From: Halalkalibacter urbisdiaboli
GTDB lineage: Bacteria > Bacillota > Bacilli > Bacillales > Bacillaceae_D
Length of the DNA: 64,000 nt
Reading direction: 5' to 3'
Assembly (NCBI RefSeq): GCF_002156385.1
Contig: NZ_MVJM01000001.1
Span: 762,861 to 826,860, forward strand
Shown here: piece by piece, positions 24,672 to 33,392 of the stretch
Numbering within the stretch: position 1 is the first letter of the stretch
Layout: each line of letters starts with the position of its first letter
Made by a program: the position numbers and the translations under genes
Notes under the pieces: generated by a model
Databases searched by the model: none
The model's input: only the letters and a program-made list of their open reading frames with translations
Told to the model about the DNA's origin: nothing

Positions 24672-24935
24672 TCCTCTTTTTTCTCTTTCAGCAACAAGTC
24701 GTTCCATGTAGACATTTCCTTCTTGTTCAATCCATTCCTCTTCCATTTTTCGCTCTTCACGTGCATACTTCATACTAAGATATCCACTTAATACGATGCC
24801 TGCCAGAACAAAATAAACCCACCAAGGACTAGATAAAAGGATGGAACCAACGGCCGTTTGTGTTAGAATTAACGCAAACGCCATGACGATTAAAAGGCCT
24901 GCTGAAAATTGTTTACTCATCTTCGTCTGTTTCAT
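24657..24935 (-). CDS. yhaL: Sporulation protein YhaL
   Basis: 92 residues. The family core is clear: PWWVYFVLAGIVLSGYLSMK, then a charged stretch EERKMEEEWIEQEGNVYMER with a basic end. YhaL is a small sporulation-associated membrane protein of unknown mechanism. It carries an additional N-terminal helix of about 25 residues compared with the 70-residue B. subtilis protein as I recall it. GGGGGAA precedes the ATG. prsA, yhaL and yhaM are neighbours in B. subtilis too. Confidence 0.8.
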   Translation of the reverse strand: MKQTKMSKQFSAGLLIVMAFALILTQTAVGSILLSSPWWVYFVLAGIVLSGYLSMKYAREERKMEEEWIEQEGNVYMERLVAEREKRGKEKS

Positions 24936-25017
24936 CTGTATTCCCCCTACTTAACTACTTACTAATCAATATGTACAAGCAATGGGGATTAGAACTAGTT
25001 AAAGAGACTTTTCACCA

Positions 25018-25977
25018 TTATATATCGAGTGGCTTTTCATGAAAGCTAGGTTTATAGAAACTTCTATTCTCTAATGCCATCACACGTTCAGAAAAGTCTC
25101 CTGGTTGAACACGCTCAAGTGCTCGATCCATCATATTTATTTTTGCATCAATATTGTCAATCATATGAAGAACTTCAGCTTCCCGTATAACAGGGGCCTT
25201 AGGACTTCCCCATTCCCCTTTACTATGATGACTCAAAACGAGATGTTGAAGAATAAGGACCTCTTCTCCTTCAATCCCTAGCTCTTTTGCAGCCTCTCCT
25301 ATCTCATTGACCATGATCGATATATGTCCGAGTAACTTCCCCTCTAAAGTATAGGTTGTATCAATGGGTCCCGATAATTCCTTTACTTTCCCTAAATCAT
25401 GCAATATAACACCCGAAAATAGTAAGTCTTGATCCAATGAAGGGTATAACTCAACTAAACTACGGGCGATCTTTAACATAGATACAACATGATAAGCTAA
25501 TCCCGAAACGAATTCATGGTGATTTTTAGTCGCAGCTGGAGACTCTAAAAATGCTTGTTGGTGCTTTTTTAATAGGTGACGAGTAATTCGTTGGATATTT
25601 GGATTGTTCATATCAAAAATATATTGCTGCACTTGATCTAACATATCTTCCGGAGAAAGTGGTGCTGAACGAACAAAATCAGCCACTTTGACATTATCCA
25701 TCGTACTTGTCGGTCGAATACTGGAAATTTTCAGCTGGTTGCGTCCACGATATTCAATAAAGTCACCTTGAATGTGCACAATTGCTTTACTTACAAAAGC
25801 TGCTTCATCATCTGGAGAGCACCCCCATAATTTAGCTTCAATTTCTCCAGTTTGGTCCCCTAATATTAACGTTAAAAATGGTTTTCCATTACTAGCAATT
25901 GCTTTCGTAACTGTTTTAATTAAAAAATAGCTTTCGACATTGTCGCCTACCTGATGGTATCGAATCCCCTTGCTCAT
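25018..25977 (-). CDS. yhaM: 3'-5' exoribonuclease YhaM
   Basis: 319-residue RNase with an OB-fold nucleic acid-binding domain (about 10-90, including [18 protein letters not shown]) and an HD phosphohydrolase domain (about 155-290) with the metal motif H193-D194 in [10 protein letters not shown] and a downstream [10 protein letters not shown]. YhaM degrades short or structured RNA ends in the cytoplasm. Length and all motifs match the B. subtilis protein. Confidence 0.93.
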   Translation of the reverse strand: MSKGIRYHQVGDNVESYFLIKTVTKAIASNGKPFLTLILGDQTGEIEAKLWGCSPDDEAAFVSKAIVHIQGDFIEYRGRNQLKISSIRPTSTMDNVKVADFVRSAPLSPEDMLDQVQQYIFDMNNPNIQRITRHLLKKHQQAFLESPAATKNHHEFVSGLAYHVVSMLKIARSLVELYPSLDQDLLFSGVILHDLGKVKELSGPIDTTYTLEGKLLGHISIMVNEIGEAAKELGIEGEEVLILQHLVLSHHSKGEWGSPKAPVIREAEVLHMIDNIDAKINMMDRALERVQPGDFSERVMALENRSFYKPSFHEKPLDI

Positions 25978-26060
25978 CCTTTCACCTCAATCATGGTTTG
26001 TACTATATACAGTATAGCACCCCTCTTTTCTCTTGTAATGAAATACACTTAAACTATATG

Positions 26061-26099
26061 AAAAAAAGGGGAAGATTAGTTTTTCTTCTCCTTTTTTTT
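26061..26099 (-). terminator. Terminator of the cssRS-like operon
   Basis: On the minus strand AAAAAAAGGAGAAG pairs with CTTCCCCTTTTTTT with one mismatch and ends in a T-run. The first arm lies in the lysine-rich final codons of the kinase gene. Confidence 0.7.
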
Positions 26100-27467
26100 C
26101 ATTTTATTAGGCTTTTCAACAGTACTAGGAAAAGTAATCGTAAATTTCACACCATATTCACTATTTTCTACTTTAGGACAAGCTTCATGTAATTCAGCAA
26201 TTCTTTTAACAATTGCAAGACCTAAGCCAAACTTACCTTTATTCCCTTTATAAAATGGGTTAAACAACTGGGGTAAGTCATGCTCTGGAATAGACTCTCC
26301 ATTATTTTCAACAGTCACTTCAACACGATCCTCAAAAGAAGAAGCTTTAACCCAGATTTTGCTTTCTGCATAACGAAGCGCATTTTCTACAAGGTTCTCT
26401 AGCAACACTTCCAATTGCTCGGGATCACCATTTAATTTGGTTTCAGCACCAATAATAATTATTTTTACATCTTCTCGCTGTACTCTAAACCGTTCCTCAA
26501 TTTGAAAAGCGATAGAACCAAAAATGATTTCCTCATGTTTTGGACTTTCTTCCTGCAAAGAGTCAAGCTTCGTGTAATAAAGCATATCAAGTACGCGACG
26601 CTCCATTCGATTTGCTTCCTCAACGATGACATCCATTGTCTGTTCTATATTTCCCTTCGGTAATATTCCGTCTTTTACAGAGTGGGCATAACTTTTTATG
26701 ACCATAATCGGTGTCTTTAATTCATGAGAAGCATGTTGAATAAACGTCTTTTGTGCTCGATCGTAACTATTCAAATTTTGACGCATTTTTTCAAATTGAT
26801 CGGAAAGTCGTTGAAAGTCCTCATCACCTTGCCACTTGAGTGGCTCCTTCCAATCTCGATTTGCAATTTGCTCAAGGTGATTACCAAGTATGATCAATGG
26901 CTGTCTTAAATAATGTTTCAGCCAAATAGCCGGTAATAAACTTAACCCGCTCGTTAAAAGCAGGAGGTACATGAGTCGCTCCCACAAACGATTTACCATT
27001 TGATCCCGATACGTGTCCCACATATAGGAAATATGAAATGCTGGAGACCCCGAAATCTGTGCCTTTTGGACAACATAAAAAACTGTCGCCCCACCATACT
27101 GAATTTCATAGCGCCCCCGTATTGCTTCCTGCCTGTAAGCATTTCTAGCCATTTCCTGCAACACCTCTGCAGGAGGCAAAGAGACCCCTTCAGGTGTTTG
27201 TCCTAACGTTTCATATATAAAAAAATGTCCAACCGAACGTTCTGCTTCTCGTCTTTCAATAAAATCTAGTTCGTTTCGAGGCGGATTAAATAAATCTAGA
27301 AGCGGATAAGCCAGTCTATTTTGTTCTTGTTCAATAATCGTATATGTTTCTTCTGTTAAAGTTCCCTTTATAGAGATTGGGTAAATAATCGTCATCGACA
27401 ACCCAACAAGAACAATAAGAGAAATAAACGCAAGCCAAATCCGCTGCGTTAAATTTACTTTTATCAT
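26076..27467 (-). CDS. cssS: CssS-like secretion-stress sensor histidine kinase
   Basis: 463 residues. Helices at about 11-31 and 165-185 bound an extracellular domain. A HAMP region follows, then the phospho-acceptor H248 in HASHELKTPIMVIKSYAHS and an ATPase domain with LENLVENALRYAE, FNPFYKGNKGKFGLGLAIVK. Recalled B. subtilis CssS shows the same idiosyncratic phrases (ETYT-IE-EQ, AIWL-KYL-P-L, NKGKKGEFGIGLSIVKRI), so I assign CssS rather than a generic kinase. CssS senses misfolded exported proteins and induces HtrA-type proteases. It overlaps the regulator gene by four bases. Confidence 0.8.
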   Translation of the reverse strand: MIKVNLTQRIWLAFISLIVLVGLSMTIIYPISIKGTLTEETYTIIEQEQNRLAYPLLDLFNPPRNELDFIERREAERSVGHFFIYETLGQTPEGVSLPPAEVLQEMARNAYRQEAIRGRYEIQYGGATVFYVVQKAQISGSPAFHISYMWDTYRDQMVNRLWERLMYLLLLTSGLSLLPAIWLKHYLRQPLIILGNHLEQIANRDWKEPLKWQGDEDFQRLSDQFEKMRQNLNSYDRAQKTFIQHASHELKTPIMVIKSYAHSVKDGILPKGNIEQTMDVIVEEANRMERRVLDMLYYTKLDSLQEESPKHEEIIFGSIAFQIEERFRVQREDVKIIIIGAETKLNGDPEQLEVLLENLVENALRYAESKIWVKASSFEDRVEVTVENNGESIPEHDLPQLFNPFYKGNKGKFGLGLAIVKRIAELHEACPKVENSEYGVKFTITFPSTVEKPNKMKKKEKKN

Positions 27468-28147
27468 GAGGAAAGTACCCTATATCCATATCCGTACAAT
27501 GTTTCTAAATGGATACGGGGCATTTTTTTTCTAACACGCCTAACAACATCATCGACAGCACGTTCAGAACCGAAGTAATTTTCACCCCAAACATGTTCAA
27601 TAATTCGTTCGCGCGATAATGCTTTTCCTATTTCAGTCGTTAATAGCAAAATCAAATCCATTTCCTTTGTTGTTAGATCAATAATTTCATCATCTCCCAC
27701 TTCCGCATCTACCACGGTTCTACCTACTGGATCAATGATGTAGTGATTAATTTCAATTTTTTTCTGCTCTTGATTTGCCAAACCATAAATTCTACCCAAT
27801 AGTTTCTTTGCGCGAATGATTAGTTCCTGAGGTAAGAAGGGCTTCGCTAAATAATCATCACTGCCCATTTCCAACCCAAGAACCCGATCTAAATCCTGAT
27901 CACGTGCAGAAATAAAAATTACAGGAGTATCCTCATTCTCCTTAATAGCTTTCAATAATTGATAGCCATCCGTCCCCGGAAGCATAATATCTAAAATCCA
28001 AAGGTGTGGCTTGTCATTAATAGCATCTCTTGCCTCATCACCATCATGAAACACTTTGACTTTCCAGCCTTCTTTTTCAAGATACGCTTTAATTACCTCT
28101 GAGAGGTTTTTTTCATCTTCAACTAGATAAACGAGATATTCACTCAT
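27464..28147 (-). CDS. cssR: CssR-like response regulator
   Basis: 227-residue OmpR/PhoB-type regulator. Receiver domain with D53 in HLWILDIMLPGTDGYQ, FISARD and K103 region KPFLP; C-terminal winged helix with LTTKEMDLILLL, GENYFGSERAVDDVVRRVRKKMP and YGYGYR. The HLWILDIMLP, DRVLGLE-GS-DY and VDD-VRR-R-KMP strings match recalled CssR closely. No htrA target lies in the window. AGGAGGGTG precedes the ATG. Confidence 0.82.
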   Translation of the reverse strand: MSEYLVYLVEDEKNLSEVIKAYLEKEGWKVKVFHDGDEARDAINDKPHLWILDIMLPGTDGYQLLKAIKENEDTPVIFISARDQDLDRVLGLEMGSDDYLAKPFLPQELIIRAKKLLGRIYGLANQEQKKIEINHYIIDPVGRTVVDAEVGDDEIIDLTTKEMDLILLLTTEIGKALSRERIIEHVWGENYFGSERAVDDVVRRVRKKMPRIHLETLYGYGYRVLSS

Positions 28148-28411
28148 TCTAGCACCCTCCTACATATCACTTATGTAAAATTTACACCTATTTTAACAAA
28201 AATTCCACTTCCGAATCTTAATGAAACATAACTTTTTAAAAAAGCTATTACACCTATTATAACATTCCTTTACGGTAACTATTGGGACTTGGATTGTGTA
28301 GAATCTTGTAAATGTCCCCTCTATTCCCTAACTATTCGACGAAATCATTTCCCGGGTAACAATTTCCAAAATGAGGCTGCCACAATCGACAGCCCCCTTC
28401 TCGTTTCGTTC

Positions 28412-28822
28412 TTATAATGCAGCAATCGCTGTTAAAGCAGCTAATGGAAGGATGATTCGCTCCCACCCCCAAAACCCTGGTCTTGGATATGGAGCATACC
28501 AAGGGTAGCCTGGATAGATTGGGTAGCCTGGATAGATTGGATAGCCTGGATAGCCTAGATAGCCAAACGAACCTGGAAAGTAGCGTTCATCCACGGGGCC
28601 TCGTTGTTCGAGAGGAAACTGTCCTTGCATTGGCGGAGTTGCCATCAACTCAGCTAGGTCCATGTATTGCCCTTGTTCATCAATTGGAACCATTATATAC
28701 ACATGTTCTTCATCGATATGCTCAAGAATTCCATTGTATCCCGCTTGATTATTTACTTGCATTTGCACTGGCTTATTTAAGTATTGTTGGCAAAGAGATT
28801 TCATTTGATGGTAATGATTCAT
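28412..28822 (-). CDS. Small protein with Tyr-Pro-Gly repeats
   Basis: 136 residues. The first 60 residues (LCQQYLNKPVQMQVNNQAGY, then GILEHIDEEHVYIMVPID) look like a small beta-barrel of the SH3/LSM kind found at the start of several Bacillus proteins of unknown role. A central part has repeated GYPIYP units, followed by PWYAPYPRPGFWGWE and a C-terminal hydrophobic end. This composition recalls spore-coat-like proteins. The open frame starts at 28936, but GGAGGGTG before the ATG at 28822 decides the start. Confidence 0.65.
   Translation of the reverse strand: MNHYHQMKSLCQQYLNKPVQMQVNNQAGYNGILEHIDEEHVYIMVPIDEQGQYMDLAELMATPPMQGQFPLEQRGPVDERYFPGSFGYLGYPGYPIYPGYPIYPGYPWYAPYPRPGFWGWERIILPLAALTAIAAL
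28505..28565 (-). repeat. Short tandem repeat coding for Tyr-Pro-Gly units
   Basis: Repeats of the plus-strand phrase TAGCCTGGATAGATTGG in 9- and 18-base steps, reading GYP-IYP on the minus strand. It is likely prone to length change. Confidence 0.65.
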
Positions 28823-28891
28823 GAGATTCACCCTCCTCTTTTTCATTTGTATCCTATTCAGGAAACGAAAATGGGTGAATGCGTAGTTTAT

Positions 28892-28930
28892 AAAAAAGCC
28901 CCCACTGTTAGTTGTACTTAACAATGGGGG
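28892..28930 (-). terminator. Terminator of yidC2
   Basis: On the minus strand CCCCCATTGTTA pairs with TAACAGTGGGGG and is followed by CTTTTTT. Confidence 0.85.
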
Positions 28931-28948
28931 TGTCATTTACTGTGTACT

Positions 28949-29710
28949 TTATTTCCCGATTTCTGTTGTAACATATGGTGATTTGACTACTGTAAAATAC
29001 GTTTGAATAATCATAAAAAGGTTTCCTACAACCCAATATAAAGATAAAGCTGACGGAAGTGTTATACCCGCCACAATAATCATGATAGGCATAATGTACA
29101 TGACCATTCTCATCGGCCCCTGTAACTGGTGGGCTGTCATTTTCACCTGTAAGAACGTCGTTAAGCCTGCAATAAGTGGTAAGATAAACAACGGATCTGG
29201 ATTACCTAAATCAAACCAAAGGAATGTGTGAAATGCAATTTCTTCTGTCCTCATAATCGCAAAGTAAAACGCCATTAAAACAGGCATTTGAATAAAAATC
29301 GGCAAACAACCTGCCGCCGGATTTACACCATTCTGCTGGTAAAGTGCCATCAATTCCTGCTGCATTTTTTGAACATTCTTTGGGTCCTTTTTTTGTTCTT
29401 CTTGTCCATATTTCTTTTGTAACGCTTCTATTTCTGGACGCAGTGCTTGCATTGCCCGGCTGCTTTTTTGTTGCTTTAGCATAAGTGGTAAAAGCATAAC
29501 ACGAATAAGGATGGTTACGACAATAATAGATAACCCGAAATTCCCGTTTAACAAATCAGCAACAGTAATGATAATCCAAGACATTGGATAAACAAAAAAA
29601 TGATTCCAAATTCCTTGAGAATCTGCCGTAATTGGCTGCTGTGACGCCCCACATCCCGACAGAGTAATCGTAATTACGATTAATATGATAAATAGTGAAG
29701 TTTTTTTCAA
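28949..29710 (-). CDS. yidC: Membrane protein insertase YidC2-type (OxaA)
   Basis: 253-residue insertase of the YidC/Oxa1/Alb3 family, which inserts and folds membrane proteins with or without SecYEG. A lipoprotein signal ends in LSGCGAS. The core has five helices with [19 protein letters not shown] and the conserved [20 protein letters not shown]; the arginine in the first core helix region is the functional groove residue of the family. No Jag gene follows, unlike the spoIIIJ locus, so this is the second-type paralogue (yqjG-like). The start is TTG at 29710, seven bases after GGAGGC, which sits in a hairpin described separately. Confidence 0.9.
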   Translation of the reverse strand: MKKTSLFIILIVITITLSGCGASQQPITADSQGIWNHFFVYPMSWIIITVADLLNGNFGLSIIVVTILIRVMLLPLMLKQQKSSRAMQALRPEIEALQKKYGQEEQKKDPKNVQKMQQELMALYQQNGVNPAAGCLPIFIQMPVLMAFYFAIMRTEEIAFHTFLWFDLGNPDPLFILPLIAGLTTFLQVKMTAHQLQGPMRMVMYIMPIMIIVAGITLPSALSLYWVVGNLFMIIQTYFTVVKSPYVTTEIGK

Positions 29711-29717
29711 GTTAATA

Positions 29718-29767
29718 GCCTCCTAGTGGTAAAGTTTATCTACGCGTAAACTCTAACCAGGAAAGGC
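29718..29767 (-). promoter_or_regulatory. Hairpin that can hide the yidC2 ribosome-binding site
   Basis: On the minus strand GCCT-TTCCTGGT at the end of the upstream ORF can pair with ACC-ACTAGGAGGC, which contains the yidC2 ribosome-binding site, and AGTTTA pairs with TAAACT inside. The layout is that of the mifM-yidC2 switch of B. subtilis, where a stalled ribosome opens the stem. The pairing is read by eye. Confidence 0.65.
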
Positions 29768-30015
29768 TCCTCATCATCTAAGACGCTTTGATCAAGGAAA
29801 GAAGGGATTTTAGGGTGATAGCTTTTAGAAAACAATCGACCTGTTGGGACAATGATTTTATCATGTGGCTCTATTTGTTTGAATTGGTTTTTCCAATTTG
29901 CACGAATCGTCCATTCACAAACAGACATACTTGCTCTCGTGAATGCAGCAACTAGTAGAACCGTAACTACAACACTAATCCATAGCATCGTCATATCAGA
30001 AATTATTTCTAACAC
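29740..30015 (-). CDS. MifM-like regulatory nascent chain upstream of yidC2
   Basis: A 91-residue protein with one N-terminal membrane helix (about 9-30, MLWISVVVTVLLVAAF), a hydrophilic middle and an acidic C-terminal motif LDDEEPFLVRVYA. In B. subtilis, MifM (95 residues, N-terminal helix, C-terminal NDEEDAG) arrests its own translation when YidC activity is low and so switches on yidC2. Here size, topology, acidic end, position and hairpin all agree, although the sequences hardly align. The open frame reaches 30024, but that ATG lies within GGGAGGATG; GTG at 30015 is nine bases after GGAGG. Arrest itself is inferred. Confidence 0.7.
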   Translation of the reverse strand: MLEIISDMTMLWISVVVTVLLVAAFTRASMSVCEWTIRANWKNQFKQIEPHDKIIVPTGRLFSKSYHPKIPSFLDQSVLDDEEPFLVRVYA

Positions 30016-30089
30016 GATAATCATCCTCCCTATTATTCACGTACATCATATCATAAGATGATTTTGTATCAAAACGAATTATCTGGAAG

Positions 30090-31604
30090 TTATTTTACTT
30101 TAGTTTCATACAACATTGATAACTTTTCTAGTTTTTCATGCGTATATTCCTTAAAACGCTCATTATATGAGCGCGGGTCCTTCGGATTCGCATAACGCGT
30201 TATCTTTCCGGTACCTGGCTCAACGAATTTACTTGCTGCGCCACAACCTAATCCAATAATCGTTTGGCATTCCTCCATTATAATAATATTGTACAAGCTT
30301 TCTTTTGAAGGTAATGCATAACCTACATTTTCCAAGTTACCTAATATATTCTTTTGGCGATATAAATAATATGGGGCATACCCCTGCTTTGCAGTCCATT
30401 GACTAGATAACTCCATCATTTGAGAAATTTCTGCCCGGCTCGCTACTTTATATTTTTCTTTATTTTTTGTCATCGTTGAGGCTCTTTTGAAAGACAAGGT
30501 GTGTACGGTTAATGATTCTGGGTGCAGCTTTCCCGTTTCCTTTAAAGTGTGCTCCATCTCTTTCAGTCCTTCACCAGGAAGCCCAATAATTAAGTCCATA
30601 TTAATATTTTCCAAGCCAAGTTTTCGAGAGAGTTGATATTTCTCAATCGTTTCCTCGACGGAGTGATGTCGACCAATTGCTTGAAGGGTTTCATTTTCAA
30701 ATGATTGTGGATTAATACTTATTCGATCCACCTTCCAATTTTTCATAACGGCAATTTTTTCAGGTGTAATTGTATCAGGTCTACCCGCTTCAACAGTTAA
30801 TTCGCGTACCCCTGTAATGTCCGGAAATGATTCATACATCCTAGAATATAAGTCATTCATCTGCTCTGCACTAATACTAGTCGGTGTCCCCCCGCCATAA
30901 TAAACCGTTGTAACATCGATCTTGTTTTCCTTTAGCCACTTACCTGTCTGTTCAATCTCGTAATGAAGACCTTCTAAAAAGGCCTCAACCGAACCATTTT
31001 GTCCATTAATAGCGTAAGCAGGAAACGTGCAATATGCACATTTTGTCGGGCAAAAGGGGATACCAATATAAATGCTTACCGCTCGATCTAGTTCATCTAA
31101 GTCAGGAAGAACGGCTAATTGTCTCGTAACAATTCGCTCAAGGAGATTGATTTTTTCTGTTGTTACTAAATATACTTCCTTTAATTCTCTTCGAATCTCT
31201 TCCTTTTTTAAACCGGCTCTTCTCATTTGATGCATCAGCTTCGTTGGGCGAATTCCAGTTAAAATCCCCCATGGTTGCCTTACTCCAGTATAAGATTGAA
31301 GTAATAGCAAGTAGACATGGTTGACGGTCCTTTTCTCAACTTTCTTAACATCCTCAGTTGCAAAGACACTCGTATTCGGGTACGTATAACTAACTTGATT
31401 TGTTTCGTTTGTTTTTTTATCAATAAGACTAGCCTGAGCAAAGATTTGATTACTAGGAGTCCTATTCACGTTAATTGTTATAGTTAAATCAGCTTCTCTT
31501 TGTTCCTCATTCCAATAAATAAGTGGATCTTCAAAAAATAACGCACTAATATGCTCTATATTTATTTTATGACGTTCGTCTAATTGGATTACAGATATAT
31601 TCAT
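30090..31604 (-). CDS. hemZ: HemZ-type radical SAM protein (coproporphyrinogen III dehydrogenase-like)
   Basis: 504 residues. The radical SAM cluster motif is CPTKCAYC with C185, C189 and C192, followed by YYGGGTPTSIS and the GLPGEG motif of HemN-like proteins. The long N-terminal region before the motif and total length match B. subtilis HemZ, which is associated with heme synthesis under low oxygen. The exact reaction of HemZ is less certain than that of HemN. It lies next to yhaX, as in B. subtilis. Confidence 0.88.
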   Translation of the reverse strand: MNISVIQLDERHKINIEHISALFFEDPLIYWNEEQREADLTITINVNRTPSNQIFAQASLIDKKTNETNQVSYTYPNTSVFATEDVKKVEKRTVNHVYLLLLQSYTGVRQPWGILTGIRPTKLMHQMRRAGLKKEEIRRELKEVYLVTTEKINLLERIVTRQLAVLPDLDELDRAVSIYIGIPFCPTKCAYCTFPAYAINGQNGSVEAFLEGLHYEIEQTGKWLKENKIDVTTVYYGGGTPTSISAEQMNDLYSRMYESFPDITGVRELTVEAGRPDTITPEKIAVMKNWKVDRISINPQSFENETLQAIGRHHSVEETIEKYQLSRKLGLENINMDLIIGLPGEGLKEMEHTLKETGKLHPESLTVHTLSFKRASTMTKNKEKYKVASRAEISQMMELSSQWTAKQGYAPYYLYRQKNILGNLENVGYALPSKESLYNIIIMEECQTIIGLGCGAASKFVEPGTGKITRYANPKDPRSYNERFKEYTHEKLEKLSMLYETKVK

Positions 31605-31673
31605 ATGTCTCTCCTACGTTTGTGAATTTTCCTTCTTAGTTTATCGGAGCATTTAGTATGAATCAACTCGAAT

Positions 31674-31699
31674 AAAAAAAACAGCCTCATCTGAGACTG
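31674..31699 (-). terminator. Terminator of yhaX
   Basis: On the minus strand CAGTCTCA pairs with TGAGGCTG with a T-G mismatch, followed by eight Ts. Confidence 0.75.
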
Positions 31700-32542
31700 C
31701 TACATTTGTAAACGTAATTGTTTTCGGAAGACTTCCCGAATCATATATGACACACCGTTTTGGTTATTAGAACGAGTGATCCAATTAGCTGCATCTTTCA
31801 ATTCATCTGATGCATTTCCCATTGCAACGCCTAATCCTACTTCAGAAATCATTTCAATATCATTATTATAAGAGCCGATTGCCACCATTTCATCAAGAGA
31901 AATTCCTAAGTGCTGCCCTAGAGTTTGAAGACCTCTAGCTTTTGAAATTCCTGAGCCTACGATTTCAACTCGACCTGGTAATGAGTCAAAGAAACGAATT
32001 CCTTTAACAGTTTCTCTTACTTCTTCTAATGCATCTCTTTTTTCCTGTTCATTAAAGAACTGAACTTGAAGCTTTAGAGGTGAAACAGGTTCTTCCATTA
32101 AATAATCGCATAATGAATCTACGAATGTTATGGGATAAAATAACGGGTCACCTACACCAATTGTCATTTTTGCGATTAAATAACTTTTTTGACGAACTTT
32201 ATTTCCGATCGAATAGTTTTCGCTAAGAATGCGAACATGACAATGATACTGCTCGAGTATTTCCACTACTTGCAAGGTGGTTTCTTCAGAAATATGACGT
32301 GTAAAAAGTGGTTCTTCACTCTCTTCAGCGATAAACGCGCCATTACTCGTTATTAAATGACTATCCAATTTTAATGCTTTCGCTATTTTTTTAGCTGCCG
32401 GGAATGGTCTAGATGTGGCTAAAGTAACATACACTCCCTTCTCTTTCACGTAATCAATCGCATCTTTCGTCTGCTTACTCACTCGTGAATTTGAACGTAA
32501 AATAGTTCCATCGATGTTTAGGGCTAATAATCGATATGTCAC
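31700..32542 (-). CDS. yhaX: Cof-type HAD hydrolase YhaX
   Basis: 280-residue HAD-superfamily IIB (Cof) phosphatase. Motif I reads LALNIDGTIL, with Asn in place of the usual nucleophilic first Asp (DxDGT), which is odd and may lower activity; motif II is LATSRP, and motifs III/IV are the Lys in SGISKARGLQ and AIGSYNNDIEMI. The start is GTG at 32542 with GGGGGAG before it. The neighbouring hemZ supports the YhaX name. Substrate is unknown. Confidence 0.82.
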   Translation of the reverse strand: MTYRLLALNIDGTILRSNSRVSKQTKDAIDYVKEKGVYVTLATSRPFPAAKKIAKALKLDSHLITSNGAFIAEESEEPLFTRHISEETTLQVVEILEQYHCHVRILSENYSIGNKVRQKSYLIAKMTIGVGDPLFYPITFVDSLCDYLMEEPVSPLKLQVQFFNEQEKRDALEEVRETVKGIRFFDSLPGRVEIVGSGISKARGLQTLGQHLGISLDEMVAIGSYNNDIEMISEVGLGVAMGNASDELKDAANWITRSNNQNGVSYMIREVFRKQLRLQM

Positions 32543-32694
32543 GCTGTCTCCCCCTTTAATCTAGATGTCAGGGCCTGCCTGTTCTTTTTTAGCCTATGTT
32601 CATAAGAATTTTGTTAGAACTTTAGATTAAAGTTGTTTATACTTTTATAGTGAATAAATCGTCACCTAAAACACATTAGTAAATAGGAGTATTT

Positions 32695-32880
32695 ATGAAG
32701 ACGTTCTTTAATTTTTATATCATCCCAGCTCTTATCTTTTTATTACTTACGACATCACAATTACGTGAACCGACTCTTCAAGAAATAACCATGGCTGCTC
32801 TTGGTGGAATTTCTGTTGGCTTGTTTGCAGGACTCGTCCTTCATATGGCAATATTAATCGGCAAAAAAATGAAAAAGTAG
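32695..32880 (+). CDS. Small two-helix membrane protein
   Basis: 61 residues with helices FFNFYIIPALIFLLLTTSQL and LGGISVGLFAGLVLHMAILI and a basic C-terminus KKMKK. GGAG lies seven bases before the ATG, and a strong terminator follows. No family is recognised. Confidence 0.65.
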   Translation: MKTFFNFYIIPALIFLLLTTSQLREPTLQEITMAALGGISVGLFAGLVLHMAILIGKKMKK

Positions 32881-32897
32881 ACATTCGATTAATAAAA

Positions 32898-32938
32898 AAG
32901 AGCTCGAAAGGTAGATATAAACAGCCTTTCGAGCTCTT
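32898..32938. terminator. Bidirectional terminator
   Basis: A 14-bp stem AAGAGCTCGAAAGG / CCTTTCGAGCTCTT between the small membrane gene and the converging yheA. Confidence 0.85.
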
Positions 32939-32945
32939 GCTTTAT

Positions 32946-33299
32946 TTATTGATTTTCTAGTGCGCCATAGATTTCCTCAAGTGGCTCGGTAATAATTTTG
33001 TTAATATCGCCAATAATCGTACTTAATTGTTGTTCTGCTTCCATTAGCTTAGAAACTAACTCATTTTGCTGAACAAGTTCAAACTGTTGTTGCGCTTTGA
33101 TGGCTTCTTCTTCTGTAATCTGCATCCCTTGCATTTGCTTTTGTTGAAGCTGTAATTGCAGCTGACGGAAGCTGTCCAATAACGTTTTTGCTGCTTCATC
33201 ACCTTCAATTTGTTCATGCAACGCCTTTAATTGTTTAAACTCGTCACTTTCTCCTAGTGTACGTTTCATCTCATGGGCCTTATCATATACATTTGACAT
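32946..33299 (-). CDS. yheA: YlbF/YmcA family protein YheA
   Basis: 117-residue helical protein. It has the family layout: N-terminal AHEMKRTLGESDEFKQLKAL, a heptad-rich middle (FRQLQLQLQQKQMQG) and a C-terminal helix. Paralogues YlbF and YmcA act in the RNase Y complex in B. subtilis; YheA itself has no assigned role. It is followed on the transcript strand by a terminator and preceded by yheB, as in B. subtilis. Confidence 0.88.
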   Translation of the reverse strand: MSNVYDKAHEMKRTLGESDEFKQLKALHEQIEGDEAAKTLLDSFRQLQLQLQQKQMQGMQITEEEAIKAQQQFELVQQNELVSKLMEAEQQLSTIIGDINKIITEPLEEIYGALENQ

Positions 33300-33392
33300 T
33301 TTGCCGTCCTCCTAAAAAAATAGTCTTTTCGACTATAACATGTTCATTGTGACAATTCATCCAAATCGGCAAAATCAAACAAAATTCTTACA

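Noticed and set aside
28483-28824. 113-codon plus-strand open frame with DSLDSL-type repeats
   Set aside because: It is the antisense reading of the Tyr-Pro-Gly repeat gene, which has the better ribosome-binding site and domain structure.
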